From an uncultured Porphyromonadaceae bacterium (lineage in GTDB: Bacteria > Bacteroidota > Bacteroidia > Bacteroidales > Muribaculaceae): 22,743 nucleotides of DNA. The notes under the pieces were generated by a model. It did not search any database and was not told where the DNA came from. It worked only from the letters and a program-made list of their open reading frames with translations. The position numbers and the translations under genes are program-made. The stretch lies in assembly GCA_900546835.1 (NCBI GenBank), contig UREH01000019.1:1-22743 (forward strand), given 5' to 3'. Of the stretch, positions 12,901 through 19,902 are shown in pieces (within the stretch, counting starts at the first letter, position 1; each line of letters starts with the position of its first letter).

Positions 12901-15375
12901 ATGAATATATCTTACAATTGGTTAAAGGATTACCTTCCGATTGACCTCAGTCCGGAGAAGACCACAGAGGCCCTTACCTCGATAGGCCTGGAGACCGACG
13001 GCCTTGAGGAAGTGGAATCGATAAAGGGCGGACTGAAGGGAATTGTGATCGGCAAGGTGCTCACCTGCGTGGAGCATCCCAACAGCGACCACCTGCACAT
13101 CACCACCGTGGACCTCGGCACCGGCGAGCCCACCCAGATCGTATGCGGCGCCCCCAATGTGGCCGCAGGGCAGACCGTAGTAGTGGCCACCGTGGGCACC
13201 ACGCTCTACGACGGCGACAACGAATTTCAGATCAAGCGCTCGAAAATCCGCGGCGTGGAGTCGCTCGGCATGATATGCGCCGAAGATGAAATCGGCGTGG
13301 GCAGCTCCCACGACGGCATCATCGTGATTCCCGCCGACAAGGCGCCGGCGCCCGGCACCCCCGCAGCCGAATACTATAACCTTACGAGCGACTACGTGAT
13401 GGAGGTAGACCTGACCCCCAACCGCATCGACGCCGCCTCGCATTTCGGCGTGGCGCGCGACCTCGCAGCCTATCTCGACGGCCATCTGGAGCGCAAGGAG
13501 CTGAAGCGCCCCGCCGTGGATGCCTTCCGCCCCGACCGCGCCGACGGCGCCATCGAGGTGGAGGTTGTCGACCTGCAAGGCGCTCCGCGCTACTCCGGCC
13601 TTACAATCCGCGGCGTGAAGGTGGCCCCCTCGCCCCAGTGGCTGCGCGACCGCCTGGAAACCATCGGCGTGCGCTCAATCAACAATATCGTAGACATAAC
13701 CAACTACATACTCCACGGCATCGGTCAGCCCATGCACGCCTTCGACCTCAAGGCCATAGAGGGGGGCCGCATAGTGGTGCGCACCTGCCCGGACGGAACG
13801 CCCTTCACCACGCTCGACGGGGTGGAGCGCAAGCTCAGCGATGCCGACCTGATGATCTGCGACGCCGCGAAGCCGATGTGCATCGCCGGAGTGTTCGGCG
13901 GCCTGAATTCGGGTGTAACCGAGCAGACCACCGACATATTCCTTGAAAGCGCATACTTCAACCCCACACGCATACGCCGCTCGGCGCGCCGCCACGGCCT
14001 GAGCACCGACGCCTCGTTCCGCTACGAGCGCGGCCTCGACCCCAACGCCACACTCTACGCCCTGAAGCTCGCCGCCCTGATGGTGAAGGAGCTTGCCGGA
14101 GGCGAAATCTGCGGCGAACCCGTCGACATCTACCCCGAGCCGGTCGCACCCTTCAAGGTTGACTTCAGCCTCGACTACCTGCGGCGCCTCGTAGGCAAGG
14201 AGATTCCCGAAGAAACCGTCAATTCGATACTGCGCTCGCTCGAAATCGAGACCACCGGCCGCGACGGCGATACGCTCCACCTGCTCGTGCCGACCTATCG
14301 CGTGGACGTTCAGCGCCCCTGCGACGTGGTCGAGGACATACTCCGCATCTACGGCTACAACAACGTGGAAATCAACGACACCGTTCACTCCGCGCTGCAA
14401 CTCACCACGATAGCCAACGAATCCGACGACCTCACGCGCCTGATCTCCGACCAGCTGACCGGCGCCGGATTCCACGAGATACTCAACAACTCGCTCACCG
14501 CCGAGGCCTACTACGCCGACCTCAAGGCATATCCCGCCGACCACTGCGTGAAGCTGCTCAACCCCCTGAGCAACGACCTCAACGTGATGCGGCAGACGCT
14601 GCTCTTCGGCGGCCTCGAATCGATTGCCCACAACGTGAACCGCCGCGCCGACTCGCTGGCCTTCTACGAATTCGGCAACGTCTACTCGATGCGGCCCGAC
14701 GTCGAGTCGACCGCCGAGGCTCCGCTCGCGCCCTACAGCGAGGGTGCTCGCCTGGCCCTCTGGCTCACTGGCAATGCCAGCCGCGGCAACTGGAGCGTCG
14801 CCGCCCGCGAGGCCACATTCTTCGACCTCAAGGGCCACGTGGCCAACATCTTCGCCCGCCTCGGCATCTCCGAGCGCGAAATCACAATCGCCAAAGGCGA
14901 GGGTTGCGACATCTTCTCCGCTTATCTTACAATCGCCACACGCTCGGGCAAGCAGCTCGGCGAGATGGGTCTTGTATCCAAAGCCGTACTCGCCAAGGCC
15001 GACGTGCGTCAGCCCGTGGTCTACGCGCAGCTCGACTGGGATGCACTTGTGCGCCTGGCGCTCAAGAAAAAGGTGGAATTCACCCCGCTGCCCAAGACGC
15101 TCCCCGTGAAGCGCGACCTGGCCCTCCTGCTCGACAAGGGTGTCACGATGGCTCAGGTAGAGGCCACCGTGCGCGAGAGCGAGCGCAAGCTGCTCCGCTC
15201 GGTAGAGCTCTTCGACGTATACGAGGGGAAGAACCTCCCCGAGGGGAAAAAGTCGTACGCCATCTCGATGACCCTGCAGGACGACGAACGCACCCTTCAG
15301 GACAAGCAGATCGACGCCACCATGGCCAAGATCATCAAAATCCTGCAGACGCGCCTGGGCGCCGAGCTCCGCTGA
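12901..15375 (+). CDS. pheT: Phenylalanine-tRNA ligase, beta subunit
   Basis: PheT is the large, non-catalytic subunit of the alpha2-beta2 enzyme that charges tRNA-Phe in the cytoplasm; it binds tRNA and edits mischarged tyrosine. The 824-residue length is typical. An EMAP/OB-type tRNA-binding domain lies at about 40-155 (GIVIGKVLTCVEHPNSDHLHITTVDLG, IVCGAPNVAAGQ). The B3/B4 editing domain follows (about 210-390, VDITNYILHGIGQPMHAFD), then B5 (about 405-475), the catalytic-like core with DVVEDILRIYGYNNVEI, and a C-terminal ferredoxin-like anticodon-binding domain (about 730-824, LPKTLPVKRDLALLLDKGV). The alpha subunit pheS is not adjacent in this window, unlike the pheST arrangement of many bacteria. 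The gene has its own predicted promoter and a structured leader. Confidence 0.97.
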   Translation: MNISYNWLKDYLPIDLSPEKTTEALTSIGLETDGLEEVESIKGGLKGIVIGKVLTCVEHPNSDHLHITTVDLGTGEPTQIVCGAPNVAAGQTVVVATVGTTLYDGDNEFQIKRSKIRGVESLGMICAEDEIGVGSSHDGIIVIPADKAPAPGTPAAEYYNLTSDYVMEVDLTPNRIDAASHFGVARDLAAYLDGHLERKELKRPAVDAFRPDRADGAIEVEVVDLQGAPRYSGLTIRGVKVAPSPQWLRDRLETIGVRSINNIVDITNYILHGIGQPMHAFDLKAIEGGRIVVRTCPDGTPFTTLDGVERKLSDADLMICDAAKPMCIAGVFGGLNSGVTEQTTDIFLESAYFNPTRIRRSARRHGLSTDASFRYERGLDPNATLYALKLAALMVKELAGGEICGEPVDIYPEPVAPFKVDFSLDYLRRLVGKEIPEETVNSILRSLEIETTGRDGDTLHLLVPTYRVDVQRPCDVVEDILRIYGYNNVEINDTVHSALQLTTIANESDDLTRLISDQLTGAGFHEILNNSLTAEAYYADLKAYPADHCVKLLNPLSNDLNVMRQTLLFGGLESIAHNVNRRADSLAFYEFGNVYSMRPDVESTAEAPLAPYSEGARLALWLTGNASRGNWSVAAREATFFDLKGHVANIFARLGISEREITIAKGEGCDIFSAYLTIATRSGKQLGEMGLVSKAVLAKADVRQPVVYAQLDWDALVRLALKKKVEFTPLPKTLPVKRDLALLLDKGVTMAQVEATVRESERKLLRSVELFDVYEGKNLPEGKKSYAISMTLQDDERTLQDKQIDATMAKIIKILQTRLGAELR

Positions 15376-15390
15376 CGGCCGACCGGACAT

Positions 15391-15453
15391 TCCGTCACGC
15401 CCGTCACCCATCAGCTACATAAGTCACATCCGACACATCAGTAACAATACTCA
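15391..15453 (+). repeat. Degenerate tandem array, 9-nt period (CATC-type), upstream of yebC
   Basis: Seven 9-mers follow in phase: TCCGTCACG, CCCGTCACC, CATCAGCTA, CATAAGTCA, CATCCGACA, CATCAGTAA, CAATACTCA. The rough consensus is CATCnGTCA. The array fills most of the 100-bp gap between pheT and yebC. Its unit differs from the CCC-A arrays elsewhere in the window but has the same period. Confidence 0.4.
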
Positions 15454-15475
15454 CAAATAAAAATACATAACCCCT

Positions 15476-16189
15476 ATGGGACGCGCATTTGAATATCGCA
15501 AAGCAAGAAAGCTGAAACGCTGGGGCAACATGAGCCGCACGTTCACCCGCATCGGTAAGGAAATCACCATAGCCGTGAAGGCCGGCGGCCCGGACCCTTC
15601 GACCAACCCGCGCCTCCGCGCCCTGATGCAGAACGCAAAGGCAGAGAACATGCCAAAGGACACCGTGGAACGCGCCATCAAGAAAGCTACCGACAAGGAC
15701 GCCAAGGATTATAAGGAAATCACCTACGAGGGATACGGCCCTCACGGTATCGCCATCTTCGTAGAAGCCGCCACCGACAACAATACACGCACCGTGGCCA
15801 ACGTGCGCTCCTACTTCACCAAACACGGCGGCTCGCTCGGCACCCAGGGCTCGCTCACATTCCTGTTCGAACACAAGGTGATGCTCAAGATCCAGCCCAA
15901 GGCCGACTTGAGCCTCGAAGATCTCGAACTCGAGCTGATTGACTACGGCGTGGACGAACTCGAAGCCGACGAGGATTCGATCGTGCTCTACGGCCCCTTC
16001 GAGGAGTATGCCAACATCCAGCAGTATCTTGAGGGCAACGGCTTTGAAATCCTCTCGACCGAATTCGTGCGCATCCCCAACGACGTGAAAGAGGTGACCG
16101 ACGAGCAGCGCGAGACCATCGACAAGCTCCTCGAAAAGCTTGAAGAGGACGAGGACGTTCAGAACGTGTTCCACAACATGGCCGAATAA
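15476..16189 (+). CDS. yebC: YebC/PmpR/TACO1-family protein
   Basis: The product has 237 residues, the standard length of the family. The start MGRAFEYRKARKLKRWGNMSRTFTRIGKEI corresponds to the conserved 'GHSKWANIKHRK' N-terminus in its Bacteroidota form. Other family landmarks are AGGPDPSTNPRLRALMQNAKAENMPKDTVERAIKKA and YEGYGPHGIAIFVEAATDNNTRTVANVRSYFTKHGGSLG. The protein is cytoplasmic. Members were first annotated as DNA-binding regulators (PmpR), whereas the mitochondrial homologue TACO1 and later bacterial work point to a role in translation of difficult sequences; which applies here cannot be told. It lies 100 bp after pheT and 22 bp before ribE, so cotranscription with ribE is likely. 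The C-terminal end is very acidic (EKLEEDEDVQ). Confidence 0.94.
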   Translation: MGRAFEYRKARKLKRWGNMSRTFTRIGKEITIAVKAGGPDPSTNPRLRALMQNAKAENMPKDTVERAIKKATDKDAKDYKEITYEGYGPHGIAIFVEAATDNNTRTVANVRSYFTKHGGSLGTQGSLTFLFEHKVMLKIQPKADLSLEDLELELIDYGVDELEADEDSIVLYGPFEEYANIQQYLEGNGFEILSTEFVRIPNDVKEVTDEQRETIDKLLEKLEEDEDVQNVFHNMAE

Positions 16190-16211
16190 TCCACCCATAC
16201 ATTTTCCAGCC

Positions 16212-16811
16212 ATGTTTTCCGGAATAGTTGAAGAAGCGGCCACGGTTGTGGCCGCCGTACGCCAGAACGGCAACGTGCACCTCACACTGCGCGCCTCGTT
16301 TGTCGACGAGCTGAAAATCGACCAGTCGGTGGCCCACAACGGCGTGTGTCTCACGGTGGTATCCATCGCCGACGGCACATATACCGTAACCGCCATCGAG
16401 GAGACCCTGCGCCGCAGCAACCTCGGGCAGCTGAAAGAGGGCGACCTGGTCAACGTGGAGCGCTGCATGCTGATGAACGGCCGTCTGGACGGCCACATCG
16501 TGCAGGGCCACGTGGACTGCACGGCCCGCTGCACCGACATCGAGGAAGTGGAGGGGAGCCGGTATTTCAAGTTCGAATACGAGGTGTCGCCCGAAATGGC
16601 GCGCCAGGGGTATCTCACCGTAGAGAAAGGCTCGGTATGCGTCAACGGCGTGAGCCTGACGGTTTGCGACTCCACTCCCTGCTCCTTCCGTGTCGCCATC
16701 ATTCCCTACACCTTCGAGCACACCAACTTCGGCAAAATCGAAGTAGGCTCTACGGTCAACCTTGAGTTCGACATAATCGGCAAATATATAGCCCGCATCG
16801 CGGCTATCTGA
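16212..16811 (+). CDS. ribE: Riboflavin synthase, alpha chain
   Basis: Riboflavin synthase converts two 6,7-dimethyl-8-ribityllumazine molecules to riboflavin plus a pyrimidine, in the cytoplasm. The ATG at 16212 gives 199 residues, the family length, and the conserved N-terminus MFSGIVEE; the frame extends upstream into the end of yebC but those codons are not part of the protein. Two internal repeats of the lumazine-binding domain are visible: AHNGVCLTV with its surroundings in the first half (1 to about 95), and CVNGVSLTV in the second (about 97-190). GHIVQGHVDCTA and PYTFEHTNFG are further family signatures. Other riboflavin genes are not adjacent. It lies 22 bp after yebC. Confidence 0.96.
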   Translation: MFSGIVEEAATVVAAVRQNGNVHLTLRASFVDELKIDQSVAHNGVCLTVVSIADGTYTVTAIEETLRRSNLGQLKEGDLVNVERCMLMNGRLDGHIVQGHVDCTARCTDIEEVEGSRYFKFEYEVSPEMARQGYLTVEKGSVCVNGVSLTVCDSTPCSFRVAIIPYTFEHTNFGKIEVGSTVNLEFDIIGKYIARIAAI

Positions 16812-16833
16812 CCCTCATATCCCTTAACTATGC

Positions 16834-16869
16834 GGCTGCCCGGCCGGCAAACGCGCCGCCGAGGCAGCC
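16834..16869. terminator. Inverted repeat between ribE and the GH31 gene
   Basis: GGCTGCC (16834-16840) pairs perfectly with GGCAGCC (16863-16869), with GC-rich material in the loop that can extend the stem. It lies 22 bp after ribE. No T-run follows, so it may be a terminator of ribE or simply a stable hairpin upstream of the GH31 gene. Confidence 0.3.
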
Positions 16870-16918
16870 ACATGCCTTTCCACTCTCCCACCCCGCCTAC
16901 TTACATCCGTCTACTTCT

Positions 16919-16926
16919 TACCTTTT
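16919..16926 (+). promoter_or_regulatory. Weak -7-like box before the GH31 gene
   Basis: TACCTTTT matches TAnnTTTG at all but the last base and lies 11 nt before the chosen ATG. It is only a possible promoter; read-through from ribE is the alternative. Confidence 0.2.
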
Positions 16927-16937
16927 TCATCCGATCT

Positions 16938-19358
16938 ATGATTTTTCTGAGAACCTCCATCCTTTCGCTTGCGCTCACTGTCGCCGTGGCCGCATGCGCT
17001 GCCGACACGCGCCCATCCATCGCCGCCACAACTCCAGAAGGACGTGAAATCACGGTTACGGCCGTCACGGACAACATTCTGCGCATTGACAACCGCGCCA
17101 AGGCCGAAGCTCCGGCCCCGGCCTCGCGCACCCTTCTCACCCCGGCCGCGACTCCCCGGGCCACCGTTTCCGACACTCCCTCCGGCCGGACCCTCGCCAC
17201 TTCCACAGGACTTACCGCTACGCTCGACAAGGCAACCGGCGAGCTGATAATCAACGGCTCGCGCGGACGCGGCCTCTACGACGACGGCCGACGCGGCTCC
17301 GATTCCCGTGGCCGGCGCACAATGAGCCTCATTCCGCTCGACGCCTCGCGCGCATTTTTCGGTGCGGGCGAGCGCGGCCACTCGCTCAACCTCGCCGGCG
17401 ACACTTTAGTGATGTACAACCGACAGAACTACGGCTACACCCAGGGCGACCCGCGCATCTCGCAGATGAACATCACCATGCCCCTGATCATCTCGCCCAA
17501 GGGCTATGCCGTGGTGGTCGACGACTACGCCGAAGCCGAGATGGTGGCCGGAAATCCGGTGGACTATGCCACCACAGCCCCCTACCCCGTAAGCTACTAC
17601 TTCGTAAGCTCTCCCGCAGGCTTCGAGGGTATTGCCGGTGAACTCACCGCGATAACCGGACGACAGGACCTCGCACCTTTCTGGAGTCTGGGCTACATCA
17701 CTTCGAAATACGGCTACAAGACCCAGGAGGAAACCGACTCGGTGGTCAACACACTGAAATCCAAGGGGTATCCGCTCGACGGCATAGTGCTCGACCTCTA
17801 CTGGTACGGCAAAGAGCAGGACATGGGCCGGCTGGCCTGGGACAAAGAGCAGTGGCCCGACGCCACGGGGATGCTCGGCGCCCTTAAAAAGAAAGGCGTG
17901 AACCTCGTGGCAATCTCGCAGCCCTACGTGCTCCGCAACAGCCGCGGAATCGACAACTACCGTCATCTCGACTCGCGCCATATGTTCGGGCTCGACAGCC
18001 TCGGCAACACCAAGGAGGTTAAAATATGGGTTGGCGAAGGAGGTATGCTCGACGTATCGAACCCCGCGACGCGCGCCTGGCTGCGCGACCGCTACAAGCA
18101 GCTCACCGACAGCGGTATAACCGGATGGTGGGGCGATCTGGGCGAACCGGAGGTACACCCCGACGGTATGATTCACGCCAACGGCCTCAGCAACCGCCTC
18201 TACCATAACCTCTACGGCAACGACTGGAGCCGGATTGTCTACGATCTCTTCGCCGAGGAATATCCCGACACGCGCCTTATGACGATGATGCGCGGCGGCA
18301 CGGTAGGCCTCCAGCGCTACAGCGTATACCCCTGGAGCACCGACGTAAGCCGCTCGTGGGGCGGCCTGCAGCCGCAGGTCAAGATCATGCTCAACTCTTC
18401 GCTGAGCGGTCTGGGCTACATGAGCCACGACGTGGGCGGCTTCGCCATCGACGATGCGCACCCCTACGACCCGGAGCTATACGTGCGCTGGCTGCAGCTC
18501 GGCGTCTTCTCGCCCATACTGCGCACCCACGCCCAGAAATTCGCCGAGCCATACCTATACCCTGAGCAGGAGGGCATCATCCTTCCGCTGATACGCGAGC
18601 GCTACCGCTGGCTCCCCTATAACTACACCCTCGCCTACGAGAACGCCGCCAAAGGGATGCCGCTCGTGCGCCCAATCGGGATGTATTCGTCTGAACCCGA
18701 ACGCTATGCCGACGTGGAGGATGAATACCTCTGGGGGCGCGACGTGCTCATTGCTCCCGTGATGGAAGCCGGCGCCACCTCGCGCAGTGTGCGCCTGCCC
18801 GAAGGTGTCTGGATCAACGCCAACAGCCCCTCCGACGGCGCCATAGAAGGAGACACCACGCTGATCGTGAGCGCGCCGCTCGCTGTGCTCCCGATATTCG
18901 TGCGCGCCGGAGCGCTCATCCCCAAGGCCGACTACCCGATGGAAAACACCCTCGGCTACGACCCCTCGCACATCAGCGTGGACTACTATCCCGCCGAGGG
19001 AGTTGAACAGTCGGAATTTACGATGTTCGACGACGACCGCTCGGCAACCCACACCATCGACCGCGGCCAGTATCAGCTCATCGGCTTCACCGCCGACCGT
19101 ACTGCCGATGCCATCCGCCTCGGCGCCTCGGTAAGCGGCAGCTACGCAGGCGCTCCCGAGCGGCGCACCATAAGCTATACCATCCACAACGTGGCCAACC
19201 CACGCTCCGTCAGCGCCACTCAGGCCGCACCGGGCAAGGAAGGCAAAACGCTGAAACTAAAGGCGACGCGACGCTACGACGCCGCTACCCGCACCCTGCG
19301 CCTGACAGTCGCCAACTGGCAGAGCGCCACCCCGCTCGCCATCGACCTCCGTTACTAA
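16938..19358 (+). CDS. Glycoside hydrolase family 31, alpha-glucosidase-like, exported
   Basis: GH31 enzymes remove alpha-linked glucose or xylose from the ends of glycans with retention of configuration. The ATG at 16938 gives 806 residues beginning with a hydrophobic signal; VAAC makes a lipobox with cysteine at residue 20, so the protein may be lipid-anchored. The frame runs 36 codons further upstream, but that extension lies before the signal peptide. The barrel core contains LDGIVLDLYWYG. The nucleophile is in WWGDLGEPE (D400) and the acid/base aspartate in YPWSTDVSRSWGG (D469), with HDVGGF downstream. An N-terminal beta-sandwich and C-terminal beta domains fit the family. No SusC/SusD genes are nearby, so it is not in an obvious polysaccharide-utilisation locus. 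A strong terminator follows. Alpha-xylosidase activity cannot be excluded. Confidence 0.92.
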   Translation: MIFLRTSILSLALTVAVAACAADTRPSIAATTPEGREITVTAVTDNILRIDNRAKAEAPAPASRTLLTPAATPRATVSDTPSGRTLATSTGLTATLDKATGELIINGSRGRGLYDDGRRGSDSRGRRTMSLIPLDASRAFFGAGERGHSLNLAGDTLVMYNRQNYGYTQGDPRISQMNITMPLIISPKGYAVVVDDYAEAEMVAGNPVDYATTAPYPVSYYFVSSPAGFEGIAGELTAITGRQDLAPFWSLGYITSKYGYKTQEETDSVVNTLKSKGYPLDGIVLDLYWYGKEQDMGRLAWDKEQWPDATGMLGALKKKGVNLVAISQPYVLRNSRGIDNYRHLDSRHMFGLDSLGNTKEVKIWVGEGGMLDVSNPATRAWLRDRYKQLTDSGITGWWGDLGEPEVHPDGMIHANGLSNRLYHNLYGNDWSRIVYDLFAEEYPDTRLMTMMRGGTVGLQRYSVYPWSTDVSRSWGGLQPQVKIMLNSSLSGLGYMSHDVGGFAIDDAHPYDPELYVRWLQLGVFSPILRTHAQKFAEPYLYPEQEGIILPLIRERYRWLPYNYTLAYENAAKGMPLVRPIGMYSSEPERYADVEDEYLWGRDVLIAPVMEAGATSRSVRLPEGVWINANSPSDGAIEGDTTLIVSAPLAVLPIFVRAGALIPKADYPMENTLGYDPSHISVDYYPAEGVEQSEFTMFDDDRSATHTIDRGQYQLIGFTADRTADAIRLGASVSGSYAGAPERRTISYTIHNVANPRSVSATQAAPGKEGKTLKLKATRRYDAATRTLRLTVANWQSATPLAIDLRY

Positions 19359-19376
19359 TCTTTTTACGACATTCAT

Positions 19377-19415
19377 AAGGCGGGACGCCCCCAAACGGGC
19401 GCCCCGCCTTTTTTT
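19377..19415 (+). terminator. Strong intrinsic terminator after the GH31 gene
   Basis: AAGGCGGG-A-CGCCC (19377-19390) pairs with GGGCG-C-CCCGCCTT (19397-19410) around a 6-nt loop, with one A-C mismatch, and runs straight into seven Ts (19409-19415). It starts 19 bp after the GH31 stop. It is the clearest terminator in the window and separates GH31 from the downstream RNA and PI-PLC gene. Confidence 0.9.
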
Positions 19416-19432
19416 ACCCAATCTTCCACACC

Positions 19433-19477
19433 TGACTCCAAGAGCCTTAAAAGCCTAAGGACCCTGACGACCTCGGC
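19433..19477 (+). repeat. Degenerate tandem array, 9-nt period (CCT-AA type)
   Basis: Five 9-mers in phase: TGACTCCAA, GAGCCTTAA, AAGCCTAAG, GACCCTGAC, GACCTCGGC. The core nnnCCTnAn resembles the arrays at 7303-7347 and 8437-8477 and begins 18 bp after the GH31 terminator. It is followed by a weak inverted repeat GGCCG/CGGCC (19479-19483, 19499-19503). Confidence 0.5.
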
Positions 19478-19559
19478 AGGCCGTTTCCGCGCGTATGGCG
19501 GCCATCATAAGCCGACAAAAAGTGTTAAAATTACACATGATTAATAAGCTTTAACGATT

Positions 19560-19567
19560 GGGGGGGG
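19560..19567 (+). other. Run of eight Gs upstream of a -7 box
   Basis: Eight consecutive G residues follow TT and lie 20 bp before the TAAATTTG box at 19588. G-runs of this length are prone to slippage and here fall where the promoter spacer would be. Confidence 0.6.
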
Positions 19568-19587
19568 TAAAAGTGCTAATTTCTGTA

Positions 19588-19595
19588 TAAATTTG
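19588..19595 (+). promoter_or_regulatory. Bacteroidota -7 box in front of the structured RNA
   Basis: TAAATTTG matches TAnnTTTG exactly. The nearest upstream TTG (19558-19560) is 27 bp away, longer than the roughly 20 bp expected for a -33 element. Transcription would start near 19600, just before the foldable region. Confidence 0.5.
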
Positions 19596-19599
19596 CCGA

Positions 19600-19820
19600 C
19601 AGTCAATGCCTTGTGCTGGGCGTTGTAAGAGTATAATGTAAAAAAGTAGATAAAGTTAGCAAGACGAGGGGCGCTCCCTATAAAGCTGTGACTTAAGATT
19701 TTATATTATCTGGATAAAACATGGCAACGGCCTGTGGGAACAGTCCGGACCGCTATGGCCCCCTCGTCGACTTGCTTACTTCCGCTACCCGACATCCGAC
19801 GTGTGCTCCCGCGCGCCCAC
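19600..19820 (+). ncRNA. Candidate structured non-coding RNA (6S/Bacteroidales-1-like or new)
   Basis: A long helix closes the core. Bases 19653-19671 pair with 19760-19781 in blocks of 4, 6 and 8 bp, interrupted by one U-U mismatch and one 3-nt bulge (CGA, 19768-19770). Inside are two hairpins. One at 19699-19719 has a 6-bp AU stem. The other at 19728-19747 pairs CUGU with ACAG around a GGGA tetraloop (GNRA type), extended by CGG/CCG past one mismatch. A weaker outer pairing UGGGCG/CGCCCA (19617-19622, 19814-19819) could set the ends. An exact TAnnTTTG box lies just upstream, and codon structure is absent. The overall plan, one long rod with an internal bubble, would suit a 6S-like RNA, and the Bacteroidales-1 motif is the other known family to compare. 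It could instead be the 5' leader of the PI-PLC gene. I cannot match it to a family by sight; the 3' boundary is a guess. Confidence 0.45.
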
Positions 19821-19868
19821 GGAATCAACCTTATGACTTCCAACCGAATGAAAACTAATAAATTATAA

Positions 19869-19876
19869 TATCTTTT
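19869..19876 (+). promoter_or_regulatory. Possible -7-like box for the PI-PLC gene
   Basis: TATCTTTT fits TAnnTTTG except at the last base, in a very AT-rich stretch 26 nt before the ATG. If real, the PI-PLC gene is transcribed separately from the upstream RNA. Confidence 0.25.
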
Positions 19877-19902
19877 ACCGAAAAATCTAACAATTGCCTA
19901 AA

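Noticed and set aside
13675..15411. 578-codon open frame antisense to pheT
   Set aside because: pheT is a well-matched gene over the whole stretch; long antisense frames are expected in GC-rich coding sequence, and the product is low in recognisable structure (histidine- and glycine-rich).
16140..16211. Extended start for riboflavin synthase overlapping yebC
   Set aside because: MFSGIVEE at 16212 is the conserved N-terminus of the family; the extension would run inside yebC coding sequence.
15404..16721. Antisense frames of 432 and 278 codons over yebC and ribE
   Set aside because: Both real genes are on the plus strand with clear family motifs; the antisense products match nothing recognisable.
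19728..19760. Resemblance of the GUCCGGACCG stretch to SRP RNA or RNase P RNA
   Set aside because: The SRP tetraloop core (GGAAGCAGC type) and the RNase P signature GAGGAAAGUCC are both missing.
19721..19858. 45-codon open frame (ATG to TAA) within the structured RNA region
   Set aside because: It has no signal peptide, motif or ribosome-binding context, and overlaps the right half of the RNA helix; a chance frame is more likely. It would deserve another look if conserved.
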